Assembly (NCBI GenBank): GCA_934446095.1 | Contig: CAKSDR010000011.1 | Span: forward strand, 1 to 42,646 | Origin: an uncultured Eubacteriales bacterium | Lineage (GTDB): Bacteria > Bacillota > Clostridia > Oscillospirales > CAG-382 | Direction of reading: 5' to 3' | Length of the DNA stretch: 42,646 nucleotides | Shown here: in pieces, positions 23,692 to 32,685 of the stretch | Position numbering within the stretch: position 1 is the first letter of the stretch | Layout: each line of letters begins with the position of its first letter | The notes under the pieces: model-generated | What the model was told of the DNA's origin: nothing | The model's database searches: none | Seen by the model: the letters and a program-made list of their open reading frames with translations, nothing else | Made by a program: the position numbers and the translations under genes

Positions 23692-25539
23692 TCAGTTATC
23701 GGAAATGTCGCTGTCGCCGGCAATATTACCGTAACCGAGGTTTAAAAACGGATAGGATATAACCTGTTTTATATTTGATGAAAGCAAATTTTGCTTATTA
23801 TTTTTATAAAGATAAAGGGATTTTGAATCATTTTCGTTTTCAATATATAATAACTTTGAAAATTTTTCAAGAAAATATACCGATTTTTCGTCAACTTTTT
23901 CGGAAACTTTTTTGATTTTTAAATTTTTATTTAAAATTGAAAGCGCGGAATTGCTTACAAACAGCGCTGTTTTTCCGTTGTCTGAAGGTTCAAGGAAAAC
24001 CGCGTCAACCGCAATTTTTGTCATATTGCTTCCGTCATATTTATAAGGCATTCTGTACATGTTTCCGTCTTCATCCGAAAAGAAAATATACTTTCCGTTG
24101 TTCGAGATATCCGTAAGGGAATAGCCGGAAAAGTTTTCGGAAACGAGAGAGGTTGCTGCATCTTTGTTGTTAATCTGTGCCGTATAAAGAGAGCCGTTTG
24201 AGATAAAAGCAATATTTTTTCCGGAAGATTTATATTCGGAAAAGGTTTTATCAAAAAGCGGAGTTTTGTTTCCTGTTTTGTCCGCAACCATGACCTGATT
24301 CTGCCCGTCGTTGCTGTCGATATAATAGTACGGAAGAAAACTGCGGTTTTCACAGTAGCAAACTTTTTCAACAAAACTTACGTCTTTGTTTTCAAAAACA
24401 TTATATGAAGAATATTCGTCAATTTTGATTTCAAGGCCGCTTCCGGTTTTTGCAAGTATTGTAAACGGGTCGCTTCCGACTGATTTGAATGTGGAAATAT
24501 TGCCGCATTCAAAAACAAAACTGCGGTAATCGCTTGAAACAAGAACGCTGTTTATGAAAGGTGTCTCAAGCGCGACTTTTTCGCGGTCCTGTACATTTGA
24601 TTCAATGTAAACGTCAAGATTTCCGCTTTCGTTCTTCTTGATATAAGAAATGTATTTTCCCATATTGTCAATGGTAAGCGGTTCGGCATTTTTAACACCG
24701 ACGCTTTCGCTTTCCATGGTCTTAACTGAGAATTTCATGATTTTGGTTCCGTCATTGTCTCCGGACTTGTATAAAAGGTAACGTCCGTTGTCGGAAACTC
24801 GGAAATTTGTATGGTTTTCTGAATCGGAAGATTCTGAAAGTTTGTATGACTGTCGGGTTGAACTTTTGTAAAGATACAGTCTTGATGAACTGTCATAGTT
24901 GCTCAGCGTTTCATTAATCTGATAATATAGATAATTGCAGTTTCCGCCGGAAATAAAGTCGATTGTCCCGTAAGACGATTCCGCAACTGTTGAAACGTCT
25001 TTGAAATCCTTGATATTCAAGAGAATACATTTGTTTTGAGATATTGAATCCGAATCAGTGTTCCCGTTTATCGTCAAGAACACGTTTTTGCCGTCGGCAG
25101 AACTGGCGAAAGCGGATACTGTGCCTGTGCCGATGAATATCGTAGCTTTTTTGTTGTCGACAAAATAAATTTCATCTTGGTTTGTTGTGAAAAACACGGG
25201 TTGATTTTCTCTGTTAAATGTTTTATAAATCAGGGATTCTCTGTTTTTTACGGCGTTTGAAATTACAAGAGTGACAGATGCGATAATGCATGCCGCGATC
25301 AGCAAAAGCATGGAAAAGCGGAAAATGGCCTTCTTAAGACGCGCTTTTTGCCTCATTGCTTTTTCAATGTTGTATATATTTGAATGCAATTGCTCAAGAG
25401 AATATTCCGATTGTCCCTGACAGTATGGGCAAAGACCGTTGTTTTTGGTAAAATTAAATTTTTTTCCGCAGTATTCGCACTTTTTTCTGCTGTTGGAAAA
25501 AACGGAAATAACAGAAAGTTTTTTTATAAAATTAAACAT
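23692..25539 (-). CDS. Zinc-ribbon, single-TM protein with a beta-propeller-like outer domain
   Basis: A 615-aa protein of unknown function. It starts with a cytosolic zinc ribbon (CEYC at 21-24 and CPYC at 37-40), then a charged helical stretch, one membrane helix (about 73-95) and an extracytoplasmic region of about 520 residues. That region is made of repeated beta units of the DNGRYLLYKSGDND, DNMGKYISYIKKN and DISNNGKYIFFSDED kind, which look like the blades of a TolB/WD-type propeller. The ATG at 25539 follows AAAGGAA; a TTG six codons earlier is inside that site. A consensus promoter lies upstream, and galU follows. It could be an envelope sensor, but this is a guess. Confidence 0.82.
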   Translation of the reverse strand: MFNFIKKLSVISVFSNSRKKCEYCGKKFNFTKNNGLCPYCQGQSEYSLEQLHSNIYNIEKAMRQKARLKKAIFRFSMLLLIAACIIASVTLVISNAVKNRESLIYKTFNRENQPVFFTTNQDEIYFVDNKKATIFIGTGTVSAFASSADGKNVFLTINGNTDSDSISQNKCILLNIKDFKDVSTVAESSYGTIDFISGGNCNYLYYQINETLSNYDSSSRLYLYKSSTRQSYKLSESSDSENHTNFRVSDNGRYLLYKSGDNDGTKIMKFSVKTMESESVGVKNAEPLTIDNMGKYISYIKKNESGNLDVYIESNVQDREKVALETPFINSVLVSSDYRSFVFECGNISTFKSVGSDPFTILAKTGSGLEIKIDEYSSYNVFENKDVSFVEKVCYCENRSFLPYYYIDSNDGQNQVMVADKTGNKTPLFDKTFSEYKSSGKNIAFISNGSLYTAQINNKDAATSLVSENFSGYSLTDISNNGKYIFFSDEDGNMYRMPYKYDGSNMTKIAVDAVFLEPSDNGKTALFVSNSALSILNKNLKIKKVSEKVDEKSVYFLEKFSKLLYIENENDSKSLYLYKNNKQNLLSSNIKQVISYPFLNLGYGNIAGDSDISDN

Positions 25540-25599
25540 TAATTTATTTCCTTTCAAATTTATATAAATTTAATCCGAAAATTTACGTTTTATTATATT

Positions 25600-25628
25600 A
25601 TTTTATAACAAACGACAGCTTTTGTCAA
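25600..25628 (-). promoter_or_regulatory. Sigma-A promoter for the zinc-ribbon/galU/tsaD operon
   Basis: On the minus strand a perfect TTGACA (25628-25623), 17-nt spacer, TAAAAT (25605-25600). Five to six genes down to tsaD follow with short gaps and no terminator. Confidence 0.85.
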
Positions 25629-25649
25629 GAATAAAGACTTTGCGCGCAA

Positions 25650-25678
25650 ATAAAAAAGACCGCAGCGTATGCGGTCTT
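25650..25678 (-). terminator. Terminator of the decarboxylase operon
   Basis: Stem AAGACCGCA / TGCGGTCTT (25656-25664 with 25670-25678), 5-nt loop, followed on the minus strand by six T bases. It lies 19 bp after the oadA stop. Confidence 0.9.
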
Positions 25679-25696
25679 AAAAATATAAAAATATTT

Positions 25697-27103
25697 TTAC
25701 GAAAGGTCCTCGACAAAAAGATCTCTTACTTCGGAATCATTCGTGTCTTTTTTAACAGGATTGTTTCTCGACTCAAAAAACTTTGTTGCAACCTGAGGGA
25801 AAAGTGCATAACTCAACACGTCTTCTTCGGATTTTGCAAGAGCACCTACTTCTTTGCGATACTGTTCGAGTTCCGGAGGAATTTTATCAGCGGGACGGCA
25901 TGTTATAATTTCGTCGTCGCCTATGGCTTTTTTCCTTACCTCTTCGTTTACTTTTCCGGGAAGTTGTCCATACTCGCCGCTCAGAAGTCCTTTGGATTCT
26001 TTTGTAAAGATTTTATATCTTTTGCCGGAAAGAACATTAAGCACTGCCTGAGAACCGACAATCTGACTTGTAGGAGTTACGAGAGGCGGATATCCGAAAT
26101 CAGCTCTTACTTTCGGGACTTCAGCCAAAACTTCGTAGTATTTGTCTTCAGATTTTGCCTGTTTTAACTGCGATATAAGGTTTGAAAGCATGCCGCCCGG
26201 AACCTGATAAAGAAGCGTATTTATATCGACGCTCAAAACTTTGGGGTCAAGGAAACCTTCTTCTTTGAGTTTGTTTGCAACTTTTCTGAAATGTGCTGCG
26301 GCTTTTGTCAACTGCTCAAGATCAAGTCCTGTATCTCTGTCGGTACCTTTCAGAGTTGCAACGAGCGATTCGGTTGCGGGCTGCGAAGTACCGTTGGCAA
26401 GAGGCGACAGAGCGCAGTCTACGATATCGACGCCGGCTTTTTGCGCCATGAGATAAACCATATCTCCGGTTCCGGTTGTGTTATGCGTGTGAAGGTGAAT
26501 CGGAACAGAAATATTTTCCTTTAATTTTTTGATAAGCGAATATGCGTCATACGGGAGCAAAAGGTTAGCCATATCTTTGATGCAGATAGTATCTGCCCCC
26601 ATTTGTTCGAACTGTTTTGCAAGGTTTACAAAATATTCTTCGTTATGAACGGGGCTTGTTGTGTAAGATATTGCAGCCTCGCATATACCGCCGTATTTTT
26701 TGCATGATTTCATTGCTTGTTCTATGTTTCTCGGATCGTTTAAAGCATCAAATATGCGGATAACTTCAATTCCGTTTGCAATTGAACGGTTTACAAAATC
26801 ATCAACCACATCATCGGCATAATGTTTATATCCAAGAAGATTTTGTCCGCGCAGAAGCATCTGGAGTTTTGTTTTGGGCAGTGCCTTTTTAAGTTTGCGC
26901 AGGCGTTCCCACGGATCTTCGTTTAAAAATCTCATGCAGGAATCAAATGTTGCGCCGCCCCAGCATTCAAGCGACCAGTAGCCGATATTGTCGAGAATTT
27001 CGCAGGCGGGAAGCATATCTTCAATGCGCATTCTTGTTGCGGCCTGCGACTGATGAGCGTCGCGCAGTATAGTATCAGTAATTTTTAATGGATTTTTTGA
27101 CAT
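25697..27103 (-). CDS. oadA: Oxaloacetate decarboxylase alpha subunit (carboxyltransferase)
   Basis: A 468-aa cytosolic carboxyltransferase that moves CO2 from oxaloacetate to the biotin of the carrier subunit. It has the HMGL-like barrel with ITDTILRDAHQSQAATRMR (8-26), catalytic Lys176 (CIKDMAN) and the metal site HLHTHNTTG (His205, His207), followed by the PYC/OADA conserved domain to about residue 440. The biotin-carrier domain is absent and is encoded separately (28810-29154). GAGGT precedes the ATG. It is the last gene of the operon. Confidence 0.95.
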   Translation of the reverse strand: MSKNPLKITDTILRDAHQSQAATRMRIEDMLPACEILDNIGYWSLECWGGATFDSCMRFLNEDPWERLRKLKKALPKTKLQMLLRGQNLLGYKHYADDVVDDFVNRSIANGIEVIRIFDALNDPRNIEQAMKSCKKYGGICEAAISYTTSPVHNEEYFVNLAKQFEQMGADTICIKDMANLLLPYDAYSLIKKLKENISVPIHLHTHNTTGTGDMVYLMAQKAGVDIVDCALSPLANGTSQPATESLVATLKGTDRDTGLDLEQLTKAAAHFRKVANKLKEEGFLDPKVLSVDINTLLYQVPGGMLSNLISQLKQAKSEDKYYEVLAEVPKVRADFGYPPLVTPTSQIVGSQAVLNVLSGKRYKIFTKESKGLLSGEYGQLPGKVNEEVRKKAIGDDEIITCRPADKIPPELEQYRKEVGALAKSEEDVLSYALFPQVATKFFESRNNPVKKDTNDSEVRDLFVEDLS

Positions 27104-27124
27104 AATGTATTACCTCGAGAAGAT

Positions 27125-28789
27125 TTATGCACCAAACAGTGAAAGGAGAACGCCGGCTGCAATTGCAGAACCGATAACACCGGCAACGTTCGGTCCCATA
27201 GCGTGCATAAGAAGGAAGTTTTTCGGATTTTCCTTTTGACCGACAACCTGAGAAACACGAGCCGCCATAGGAACAGCTGAAACTCCGGCTGATCCAATAA
27301 GGGGATTGATTTTTTCTTTGAGGAACAAGTTCATGAATTTTGCAAGAAGTACTCCGCCTGCAGTACCGAAACCAAAGGCGATAACGCCCATAAGTATTAT
27401 GGCAATTGTTCTGCCGGAAAGAAAAGTGTCTGCAGTTGCCGTAGCGCCGACAGATACTCCGAGGAAAATTGTAACGATGTTGCAAAGTTCATTTTGAACA
27501 GTTTTTGAAAGTCTTTCGGTAACTCCGCATTCACGGAAAATATTTCCGAGCATGAGGCTGCCTACAAGGGGAGCGGCCGACGGAACAAGGAAAGATACAA
27601 ATGCTGTAACGCAGAACGGGAAGAGAATCTTTTCTGTTTTTGAAACAGGACGAAGTTCTTTCATGACAATCATGCGTTCTTTTTTTGTTGTAAGCGCTTT
27701 CATAATCGGCGGCTGAATTACGGGAACCAGCGCCATATATGAGTATGCGGCAACGGCAATAGGACCTAAAAGGTGAGGAGCAAGTTTTGTTGTAACGTAA
27801 ATGGCGGTAGGTCCGTCAGCTCCTCCGATGATGCCTATAGAACTTGCCTCCGCTGCCGTAAATCCAAATTTTTCAACGAAGGGAAGGATATCTGTGATAA
27901 CCGGAACAAGGCTTCTTGCGCCGACAAATGTAATAAATATACCGAGTTGCGCGGCAGCGCCCAGAAGCAAACTCTTCGGGTTTGCAATAAGCGGACCGAA
28001 ATCTGTCATGGCGCCGACACCAAGGAATATAAGGCAAGGATAGATGCCGAGTTTTACGCCGAGATAAAGATAATCTATAAGACCGGGCGTTATTGACTCG
28101 GGAGCGTTGAAAAGATCCCAGTGAGTGTGGCCGTTTGCAAAAAGTTCTTCGTGGAACATTCCTGCGCCCGGAAGGTTGGTTAAAAGCATACCGAACGCGA
28201 TCGGGAGAAGAAGAAGCGGCTCATATCCCTTTACTATTGCGAGATACGCAAGTACAAAAGCAATGAGAATCATTACAAGCTGTTTCCAGTTTGCGGACAA
28301 AAATCCCGTTTGATTAATGAAATTCTTTATTGCTTTTGCGGGAGTTACGGATTCAGAAGTCAGGATGTCTTCAAAAACTGCCGTTTGTATTTGGGTAGTA
28401 TCATAATCCATGTTGGTTTTATTGTATTCATAATACTGAACGAACAGGCTGCATACCGGATTTTCGGGCGCTGCATCGCTTTGTTTTACCAAGTGGTATG
28501 TAAGTGTTGAACAAGCACCTGCGGAAATTTCAAATCCGTTAGTATAAATGCTGTCGTTTGAACCGAACATTGAGTATTCATCTGACGCAAGATCCAACTG
28601 AGGGAACACAATGTAGGTGTTTTGAGATTTGTTTGCGATTTCAACGGTTAAAGTGTCATCTTTTAAAGACGCTTGTTTTATTTCAAAGTCGGAATTTCCG
28701 GTTGTTTCGTTTTCAGCAGATACAGTTATTGCAAAAACTGACGCGATGAAAACTATTGCAAACAGAACCGACAATAGTTTCTTTTTCAT
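27125..28789 (-). CDS. oadB: Na+-translocating decarboxylase beta subunit with secreted N-terminal domain
   Basis: A 554-aa membrane subunit that decarboxylates carboxybiotin and pumps Na+. Residues from about 160 onward match OadB/GcdB/MmdB proteins, including GGADGPTAIY with the key Asp325. The first part is unusual: a signal peptide (1-25, cut after SVSA-like TVSA) and about 120 residues of beta-rich extracytoplasmic sequence (FEIKQASLKDDTLTVEIANK and on) that standard beta subunits (about 375-430 aa) lack. The ATG at 28789 has an ideal GGAGGA 5 nt upstream, so the extension is really translated; an ATG-like start at 28825 is not needed. Confidence 0.93.
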   Translation of the reverse strand: MKKKLLSVLFAIVFIASVFAITVSAENETTGNSDFEIKQASLKDDTLTVEIANKSQNTYIVFPQLDLASDEYSMFGSNDSIYTNGFEISAGACSTLTYHLVKQSDAAPENPVCSLFVQYYEYNKTNMDYDTTQIQTAVFEDILTSESVTPAKAIKNFINQTGFLSANWKQLVMILIAFVLAYLAIVKGYEPLLLLPIAFGMLLTNLPGAGMFHEELFANGHTHWDLFNAPESITPGLIDYLYLGVKLGIYPCLIFLGVGAMTDFGPLIANPKSLLLGAAAQLGIFITFVGARSLVPVITDILPFVEKFGFTAAEASSIGIIGGADGPTAIYVTTKLAPHLLGPIAVAAYSYMALVPVIQPPIMKALTTKKERMIVMKELRPVSKTEKILFPFCVTAFVSFLVPSAAPLVGSLMLGNIFRECGVTERLSKTVQNELCNIVTIFLGVSVGATATADTFLSGRTIAIILMGVIAFGFGTAGGVLLAKFMNLFLKEKINPLIGSAGVSAVPMAARVSQVVGQKENPKNFLLMHAMGPNVAGVIGSAIAAGVLLSLFGA

Positions 28790-28809
28790 AGTCTTCCTCC
28801 GAAATTTAT

Positions 28810-29154
28810 TTATGCGATTACGCACAGGAGTGTTCCGGATTCAACCGTTGCACCTTTGGAAATGCCAAGTGACTTTACAGTTCCGTCTTTCGGACAGAGA
28901 ATTTCATTTTCCATTTTCATGGCTTCGAGTATCATGAGGATCTGGCCTGCTTTTACAGAGTCGCCTTCCTTAACATTTACGCTGAGTATTGTGCCGGGCA
29001 TAGGGCTTGTGACTTTTTCATCGCCGGCAGAGACATTTGATGATACGGGAGCCTTTTCGGCAGGGGCAGAACTTGAATTTACAGATGAAATATCGGCTTC
29101 TTCAACAGTTATTTCATATTTGTTTCCGTTAACGGTGACATTATACTTTTTCAT
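28810..29154 (-). CDS. Biotin carrier subunit of the decarboxylase
   Basis: A 114-aa biotin/lipoyl carrier. It has an N-terminal domain (about 1-22), a Ser/Ala/Pro-rich flexible linker (23-45) and a C-terminal biotinyl domain with EAMKMEN, where Lys80 is biotinylated. It shuttles CO2 from the alpha to the beta subunit. AAGGAAGGT precedes the ATG. It lies between the gamma and beta genes. Confidence 0.95.
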   Translation of the reverse strand: MKKYNVTVNGNKYEITVEEADISSVNSSSAPAEKAPVSSNVSAGDEKVTSPMPGTILSVNVKEGDSVKAGQILMILEAMKMENEILCPKDGTVKSLGISKGATVESGTLLCVIA

Positions 29155-29185
29155 TGCAATTACCTTCCTTGATTTAAAAATGAAA

Positions 29186-29455
29186 TTAGATTTTCTTGAC
29201 TTTTAAAATTTTTATTGCTTTTGCATCAGTACCAGAATATTCAGAAATTGCGGCCGATACTGCGGCAATAAATTCGGATTTGTTCGGAATTTCGTCTGAA
29301 GTCTGCGCAGAGTCGGTTTTTTCCGATGTGCTGTCGGGAGATTTTATCATGTTTACCACAAGACTCATAAGATAACAGATGAGAATCAGAAATGTAAGTC
29401 CTATAAAAACAACCGCAAGCCCTGCAACTACAACAAATGCGTTTGATAATTCCAT
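29186..29455 (-). CDS. oadG: Decarboxylase gamma subunit (OadG family)
   Basis: An 89-aa protein with one N-terminal membrane helix (about residues 8-30, VVAGLAVVFIGLTFLILICY) and a hydrophilic tail ending in KIKILK-type basic residues. OadG holds the complex together. The ATG at 29455 follows a perfect AAGGAGGGT; an upstream ATG-like start at 29503 is rejected. It is the first gene of the operon and sits about 120 bp behind the promoter. Confidence 0.9.
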   Translation of the reverse strand: MELSNAFVVVAGLAVVFIGLTFLILICYLMSLVVNMIKSPDSTSEKTDSAQTSDEIPNKSEFIAAVSAAISEYSGTDAKAIKILKVKKI

Positions 29456-29583
29456 ATGCGTACCCTCCTTAATATAAAATTGTAAGATATTATAAAAAGG
29501 CAATCAATATTTTTTCATCCGCCCTTAAAATAAGAGCAAAAATGCACTAAAAATATAAATAACCCAAATTCTTGACATTTTAC

Positions 29584-29612
29584 ATTATATAATACAAAAA
29601 GTAAATATTCAA
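29584..29612 (-). promoter_or_regulatory. Sigma-A promoter for the decarboxylase operon
   Basis: On the minus strand TTGAAT (29612-29607), 17-nt spacer, perfect TATAAT (29589-29584). The leader to oadG is about 120 nt and very AT-rich; I see no riboswitch in it. Confidence 0.8.
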
Positions 29613-29654
29613 GGGATTTTTTGCTAAAAATTAATAATTTTTTTAAAATTTAAA

Positions 29655-29689
29655 AAGAAAAAAACCGCACCTGTAAATGTTGCGGTTTT
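29655..29689 (-). terminator. Terminator of the two-component operon
   Basis: Stem AAAACCGCA / TGCGGTTTT (29661-29669 with 29681-29689), an 11-nt loop, followed on the minus strand by a long T-rich run. It lies 15 bp after the kinase stop. Confidence 0.88.
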
Positions 29690-29704
29690 GAAGATTTAAA
29701 ATAT

Positions 29705-31234
29705 TTATTTTTTTATAACGTCAAGTTCGAACCAGAAAGTGCTGCCTTTGCCTATGGTGCTTGTTACTCCGTAGTCTGCGCCATGCATTTCAAGGATTGA
29801 TTTTACAATCGAAAGACCAAGACCGCTTCCGACAGATGAACGCTTGTGGGTTTTGTCAACTTTGTAATACCTGTCCCATATATACGGGAGGTTTTCCTTA
29901 GGAATACCTCTTCCGCAGTCGGTAACTTCAATTCTGACTTTCTTTCCTTTTGCGGTCTGTCTTACATACACTTCCTTTTTCTCTTCCGAATAATTTATCG
30001 CGTTGTTTATAAGATTATAAATTACCTGAGTAATTTTTATTTTATCGGCATAAACAGAAATATTTTCATCTGCCGAAAAATCGACAGTGTAGTTATCTTT
30101 CCCAACAAGTTTTATATATCTGTTTACGGTGTCGTTTAAAAGTTCTGTTATACTGAAATGTTCCTTTACAAGGACGGAAGTTCCGGACTGCAGTTTTGAA
30201 ATATCGAGCATATCGTTTACAAGGTCTGTAAGACGTTTTGCCTCGTCGATTATTACCTGAATGTTTTCGGGAGTATTCTCTCCGGGAATATCGTGCATTG
30301 CTTCCGCATAGCCGATTATCATGGTAAGGGGAGTTCTTATGTCGTGGGAAAGATTTGCGATAAGGTCCTTTTTTAAAGTATCGGCTTTCCCGAGTTCCTC
30401 GGCGGCGTGATTCAAGGTATCGTTGAGTTGGGATATTTCAAGGTAGCCTTCAGCGTCAAATTTGGTGCCGTAGTCGCCTTTGGCAAGTTTTTTCGCAGAT
30501 TCGTTTAACTTAAGAATAGGCGAGGATATTTTTTTTGAAAGACTGTATGCAAGTATGCAGGCAAGTGCAAGAATTATGACCGAAATAAATACCAAAAGGG
30601 ATTTTATCGTTTTCACGGTGGTGCCGATAGGCGTAATTATACTGTCGAATAAGAATAAATACTGTGTTCCGTTCTGATCTTCGACAATTTTTGCGTAAAG
30701 CATTTCCTGTTCAATGCCATTTTTGAAAAACGGAGGCGCACCCCGCTTGAAATTTTCCGAATACTCCTGCTGAGTATCGTCGTTTTCCGAATTTTGTTCG
30801 CTTGAATCTTTATTTGCAGATACAAAAAATTCAAGACCGCGCTGATAATTCTGAAAGGCCTGTCCGCCATTGTTTTTTGCCTGGTCATAAATAAAATAAA
30901 GTTCGCTTTTCCGTAAAAAACGCAGAATGCAATTGGGATCGGATTCAACAAAGCGAATGGTTTCAAAAGAAGATAAATCTATAATTTTTACGGAAAAGTC
31001 GTTTTCATCGGCAACATCATTTAAAATGTCCGTGAAATTTTCACTGTCAATAGCCCTTATAATGGACGCAGCATTGATTTTAAGGGCTTGTGTTTTTATG
31101 GTTTTATAGAAAAACTCAAGAAATACTGTTTGTATAAGCCATAAAAGCAAAATCAGAATAAGCGAAAAAGATATGAAATAAAGAAAAAGTTTGCGGACAA
31201 TGCTTGCTCCGCCGGATTTTTTATTCAGATTCAA
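29705..31234 (-). CDS. Sensor histidine kinase with HAMP domain
   Basis: A membrane sensor kinase of about 509 residues: TM1 (about 16-39), an extracytoplasmic sensor of about 170 residues with a Gln/Asp-rich, low-complexity middle, TM2 (about 210-232), HAMP, HisKA with phosphorylated His297 in NLSHDIRTPLTMIIGYAEAM, and HATPase (DCGRGIPKENLPYIWDRYY, GSGLGLSIVKSI). No ATG exists at the N-terminus. I prefer TTG at 31234, about 12 nt after GGGGAG; the TTG at 31246 touches that site. It overlaps the response regulator gene by 14 bp. The signal sensed is unknown. Confidence 0.92.
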   Translation of the reverse strand: MNLNKKSGGASIVRKLFLYFISFSLILILLLWLIQTVFLEFFYKTIKTQALKINAASIIRAIDSENFTDILNDVADENDFSVKIIDLSSFETIRFVESDPNCILRFLRKSELYFIYDQAKNNGGQAFQNYQRGLEFFVSANKDSSEQNSENDDTQQEYSENFKRGAPPFFKNGIEQEMLYAKIVEDQNGTQYLFLFDSIITPIGTTVKTIKSLLVFISVIILALACILAYSLSKKISSPILKLNESAKKLAKGDYGTKFDAEGYLEISQLNDTLNHAAEELGKADTLKKDLIANLSHDIRTPLTMIIGYAEAMHDIPGENTPENIQVIIDEAKRLTDLVNDMLDISKLQSGTSVLVKEHFSITELLNDTVNRYIKLVGKDNYTVDFSADENISVYADKIKITQVIYNLINNAINYSEEKKEVYVRQTAKGKKVRIEVTDCGRGIPKENLPYIWDRYYKVDKTHKRSSVGSGLGLSIVKSILEMHGADYGVTSTIGKGSTFWFELDVIKK

Positions 31235-31886
31235 AACGATATCCAACTCCCCGTAATGTTGTAATACAAGAACTGTATCGGCCGAGATTTTTTCTTAAAA
31301 GTTTTATATGAGTGTCAAGCGTTCTGTCGTCGCCGAAAAAGTCGTAACCCCATACGTTGCTGATGATTTTTTCTCTCGAAAGGGCAATGCCCCTGTTTTT
31401 TACAAGATAAAACAACAGGTCGTATTCTTTTGGCGTAAGATCGATTTTTTTATTGTCAATCGTAACTATGCGCCCTGTGAAATTGATGGACAGGGAATCT
31501 ATATTTACGATATCCGAATCCGTTTTTGCAGATCTTTTGAGTATTGCGCCGACTCTCATCATAAGTTCTTTCGGCGAAAACGGCTTTACGACATAATCGT
31601 CTACGCCGACTTCAAAACCGTGGAGCCTGTCGTATTCTTCGCCCCTTGCCGAAAGCATAATAACGGGAGTTGCCGAGAACTTTCTTATTTCACGGCATAC
31701 TGAAAAACCGTCGAGGTCGGGCATCATAATATCAAGTATTATTATATCAAATTCGTTTTTCCGGCAAAGACTTATCGCCTCAAGTCCGCCGGAGGCTTCC
31801 ATAACGCTGTGACCTTCAAATACCGCGTATTTTGAAATGAGTTCGCGTATTTTTGCTTCATCGTCCACAATTAATATCCTGCTCAT
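31221..31886 (-). CDS. OmpR/PhoB-family response regulator
   Basis: A 221-aa regulator with a receiver domain (acidic pocket Asp8/Asp9, phosphorylated Asp52 in LDIMMPDLDG, Lys of VVKPFSPKEL) and a C-terminal winged helix (LTPKEYDLLFYLVKNRG, VWGYDFFGDDRTLDTHIKLLRKN). AGAGGA precedes the ATG. Its target genes cannot be told; the neighbours, the decarboxylase operon and a DivIVA-like gene, may be regulated by it but no repeated operator is evident. The promoter region is very AT-rich and ambiguous. Confidence 0.95.
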   Translation of the reverse strand: MSRILIVDDEAKIRELISKYAVFEGHSVMEASGGLEAISLCRKNEFDIIILDIMMPDLDGFSVCREIRKFSATPVIMLSARGEEYDRLHGFEVGVDDYVVKPFSPKELMMRVGAILKRSAKTDSDIVNIDSLSINFTGRIVTIDNKKIDLTPKEYDLLFYLVKNRGIALSREKIISNVWGYDFFGDDRTLDTHIKLLRKNLGRYSSCITTLRGVGYRFESE

Positions 31887-31990
31887 TGACTTTTCCTCTC
31901 ATAAACTATATAATATATTATATAATAATGTAATAATGTGAAAAATAAGTGATATAATTATGAATTATTATATATTATAAAATAATTTTG

Positions 31991-32019
31991 TTGAAAAATA
32001 TTTTTTATTGTGTTAAAAT
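31991..32019 (+). promoter_or_regulatory. Sigma-A promoter for the DivIVA-like gene
   Basis: TTGAAA (31991-31996), 17-nt spacer, TAAAAT (32014-32019). The predicted start near 32026 gives a leader of about 37 nt with CCGGAGG before the ATG at 32063. Confidence 0.8.
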
Positions 32020-32062
32020 AGCATTGTAATTTTCAAAGTATAAAAAATCCGGAGGTTTTAAA

Positions 32063-32683
32063 ATGGCAGAAAAATTAAAGTTGTTCTCTTCTTCTTTCGG
32101 CGGTTACAATAAAGAAGAAGTTGTTGAATATATCGAAGAACTTAACAGGAAAATGACGCTGCTTAAAGAACAGTATGATTTTGAAACCGCAAGGCTTGAA
32201 AATGAAAGATGCGAACTTGAAAAAAAGGTGGACGAACTATCCGAGAAGGCTGAAAGCGCCGATAAACTGTCGGAAGAGAACAGCCTTTTGAAAAACGATA
32301 TAGAAAACCAGAAAAACGCTATAATCAAAGCCGAAGAAAAAATTTCTGAATTGTCGTCAAAAGTTTCCGGATATGAAGTTGATTACGAAAGAAATAAAAT
32401 AAAGGCCGCAAAATACGACGAAAGTATTCTTAAGGCGAAAAATATTGTATCGGAAGCCGAAATGTGCGCGAAAAAGATTCTTGATGACGCAAAATATGAG
32501 GCCGAAAGCACCGCGAGAAAAGTTAAGGAAGAGAGCGACAATCTTGTAAACCAGAACCTTAAAAAAGTCAAATTCCTGTATAAACGCCGCGACGAACTTC
32601 TTGAGGCTTTTTCAAAGGTAAAAAATGCTGCCGGCGGTTTTTACGATGAAATCACAAACGCTATGAACAGCGACGAGAAATAA
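32063..32683 (+). CDS. DivIVA-like coiled-coil protein
   Basis: A 206-aa protein with a DivIVA-type N-terminus (FSSSFGGYNKEEVVEYIEELN, residues 9-29) and a long coiled coil (about 25-185) rich in Lys, Glu and Ala. DivIVA proteins recognise curved membrane at cell poles and septa and recruit division or sporulation partners. This one is short and lacks the tetramer region of B. subtilis DivIVA, so it is a divergent member. CCGGAGG lies before the ATG. It is coupled to the fumarase beta gene, 2 bp away. Confidence 0.85.
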   Translation: MAEKLKLFSSSFGGYNKEEVVEYIEELNRKMTLLKEQYDFETARLENERCELEKKVDELSEKAESADKLSEENSLLKNDIENQKNAIIKAEEKISELSSKVSGYEVDYERNKIKAAKYDESILKAKNIVSEAEMCAKKILDDAKYEAESTARKVKEESDNLVNQNLKKVKFLYKRRDELLEAFSKVKNAAGGFYDEITNAMNSDEK

Positions 32684-32685
32684 AT

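Noticed and set aside
27773..28096. ORFs opposite the decarboxylase beta gene
   Set aside because: These are reverse-frame shadows of a conserved membrane protein, with Arg/Lys/Cys-rich composition and no start signals.
29572..29593. Plus-strand promoter beginning TTGACA
   Set aside because: The only TATAAT on that strand is about 10 nt away, and no plus-strand gene follows. The minus-strand pair at 29584-29612 has the right spacing.
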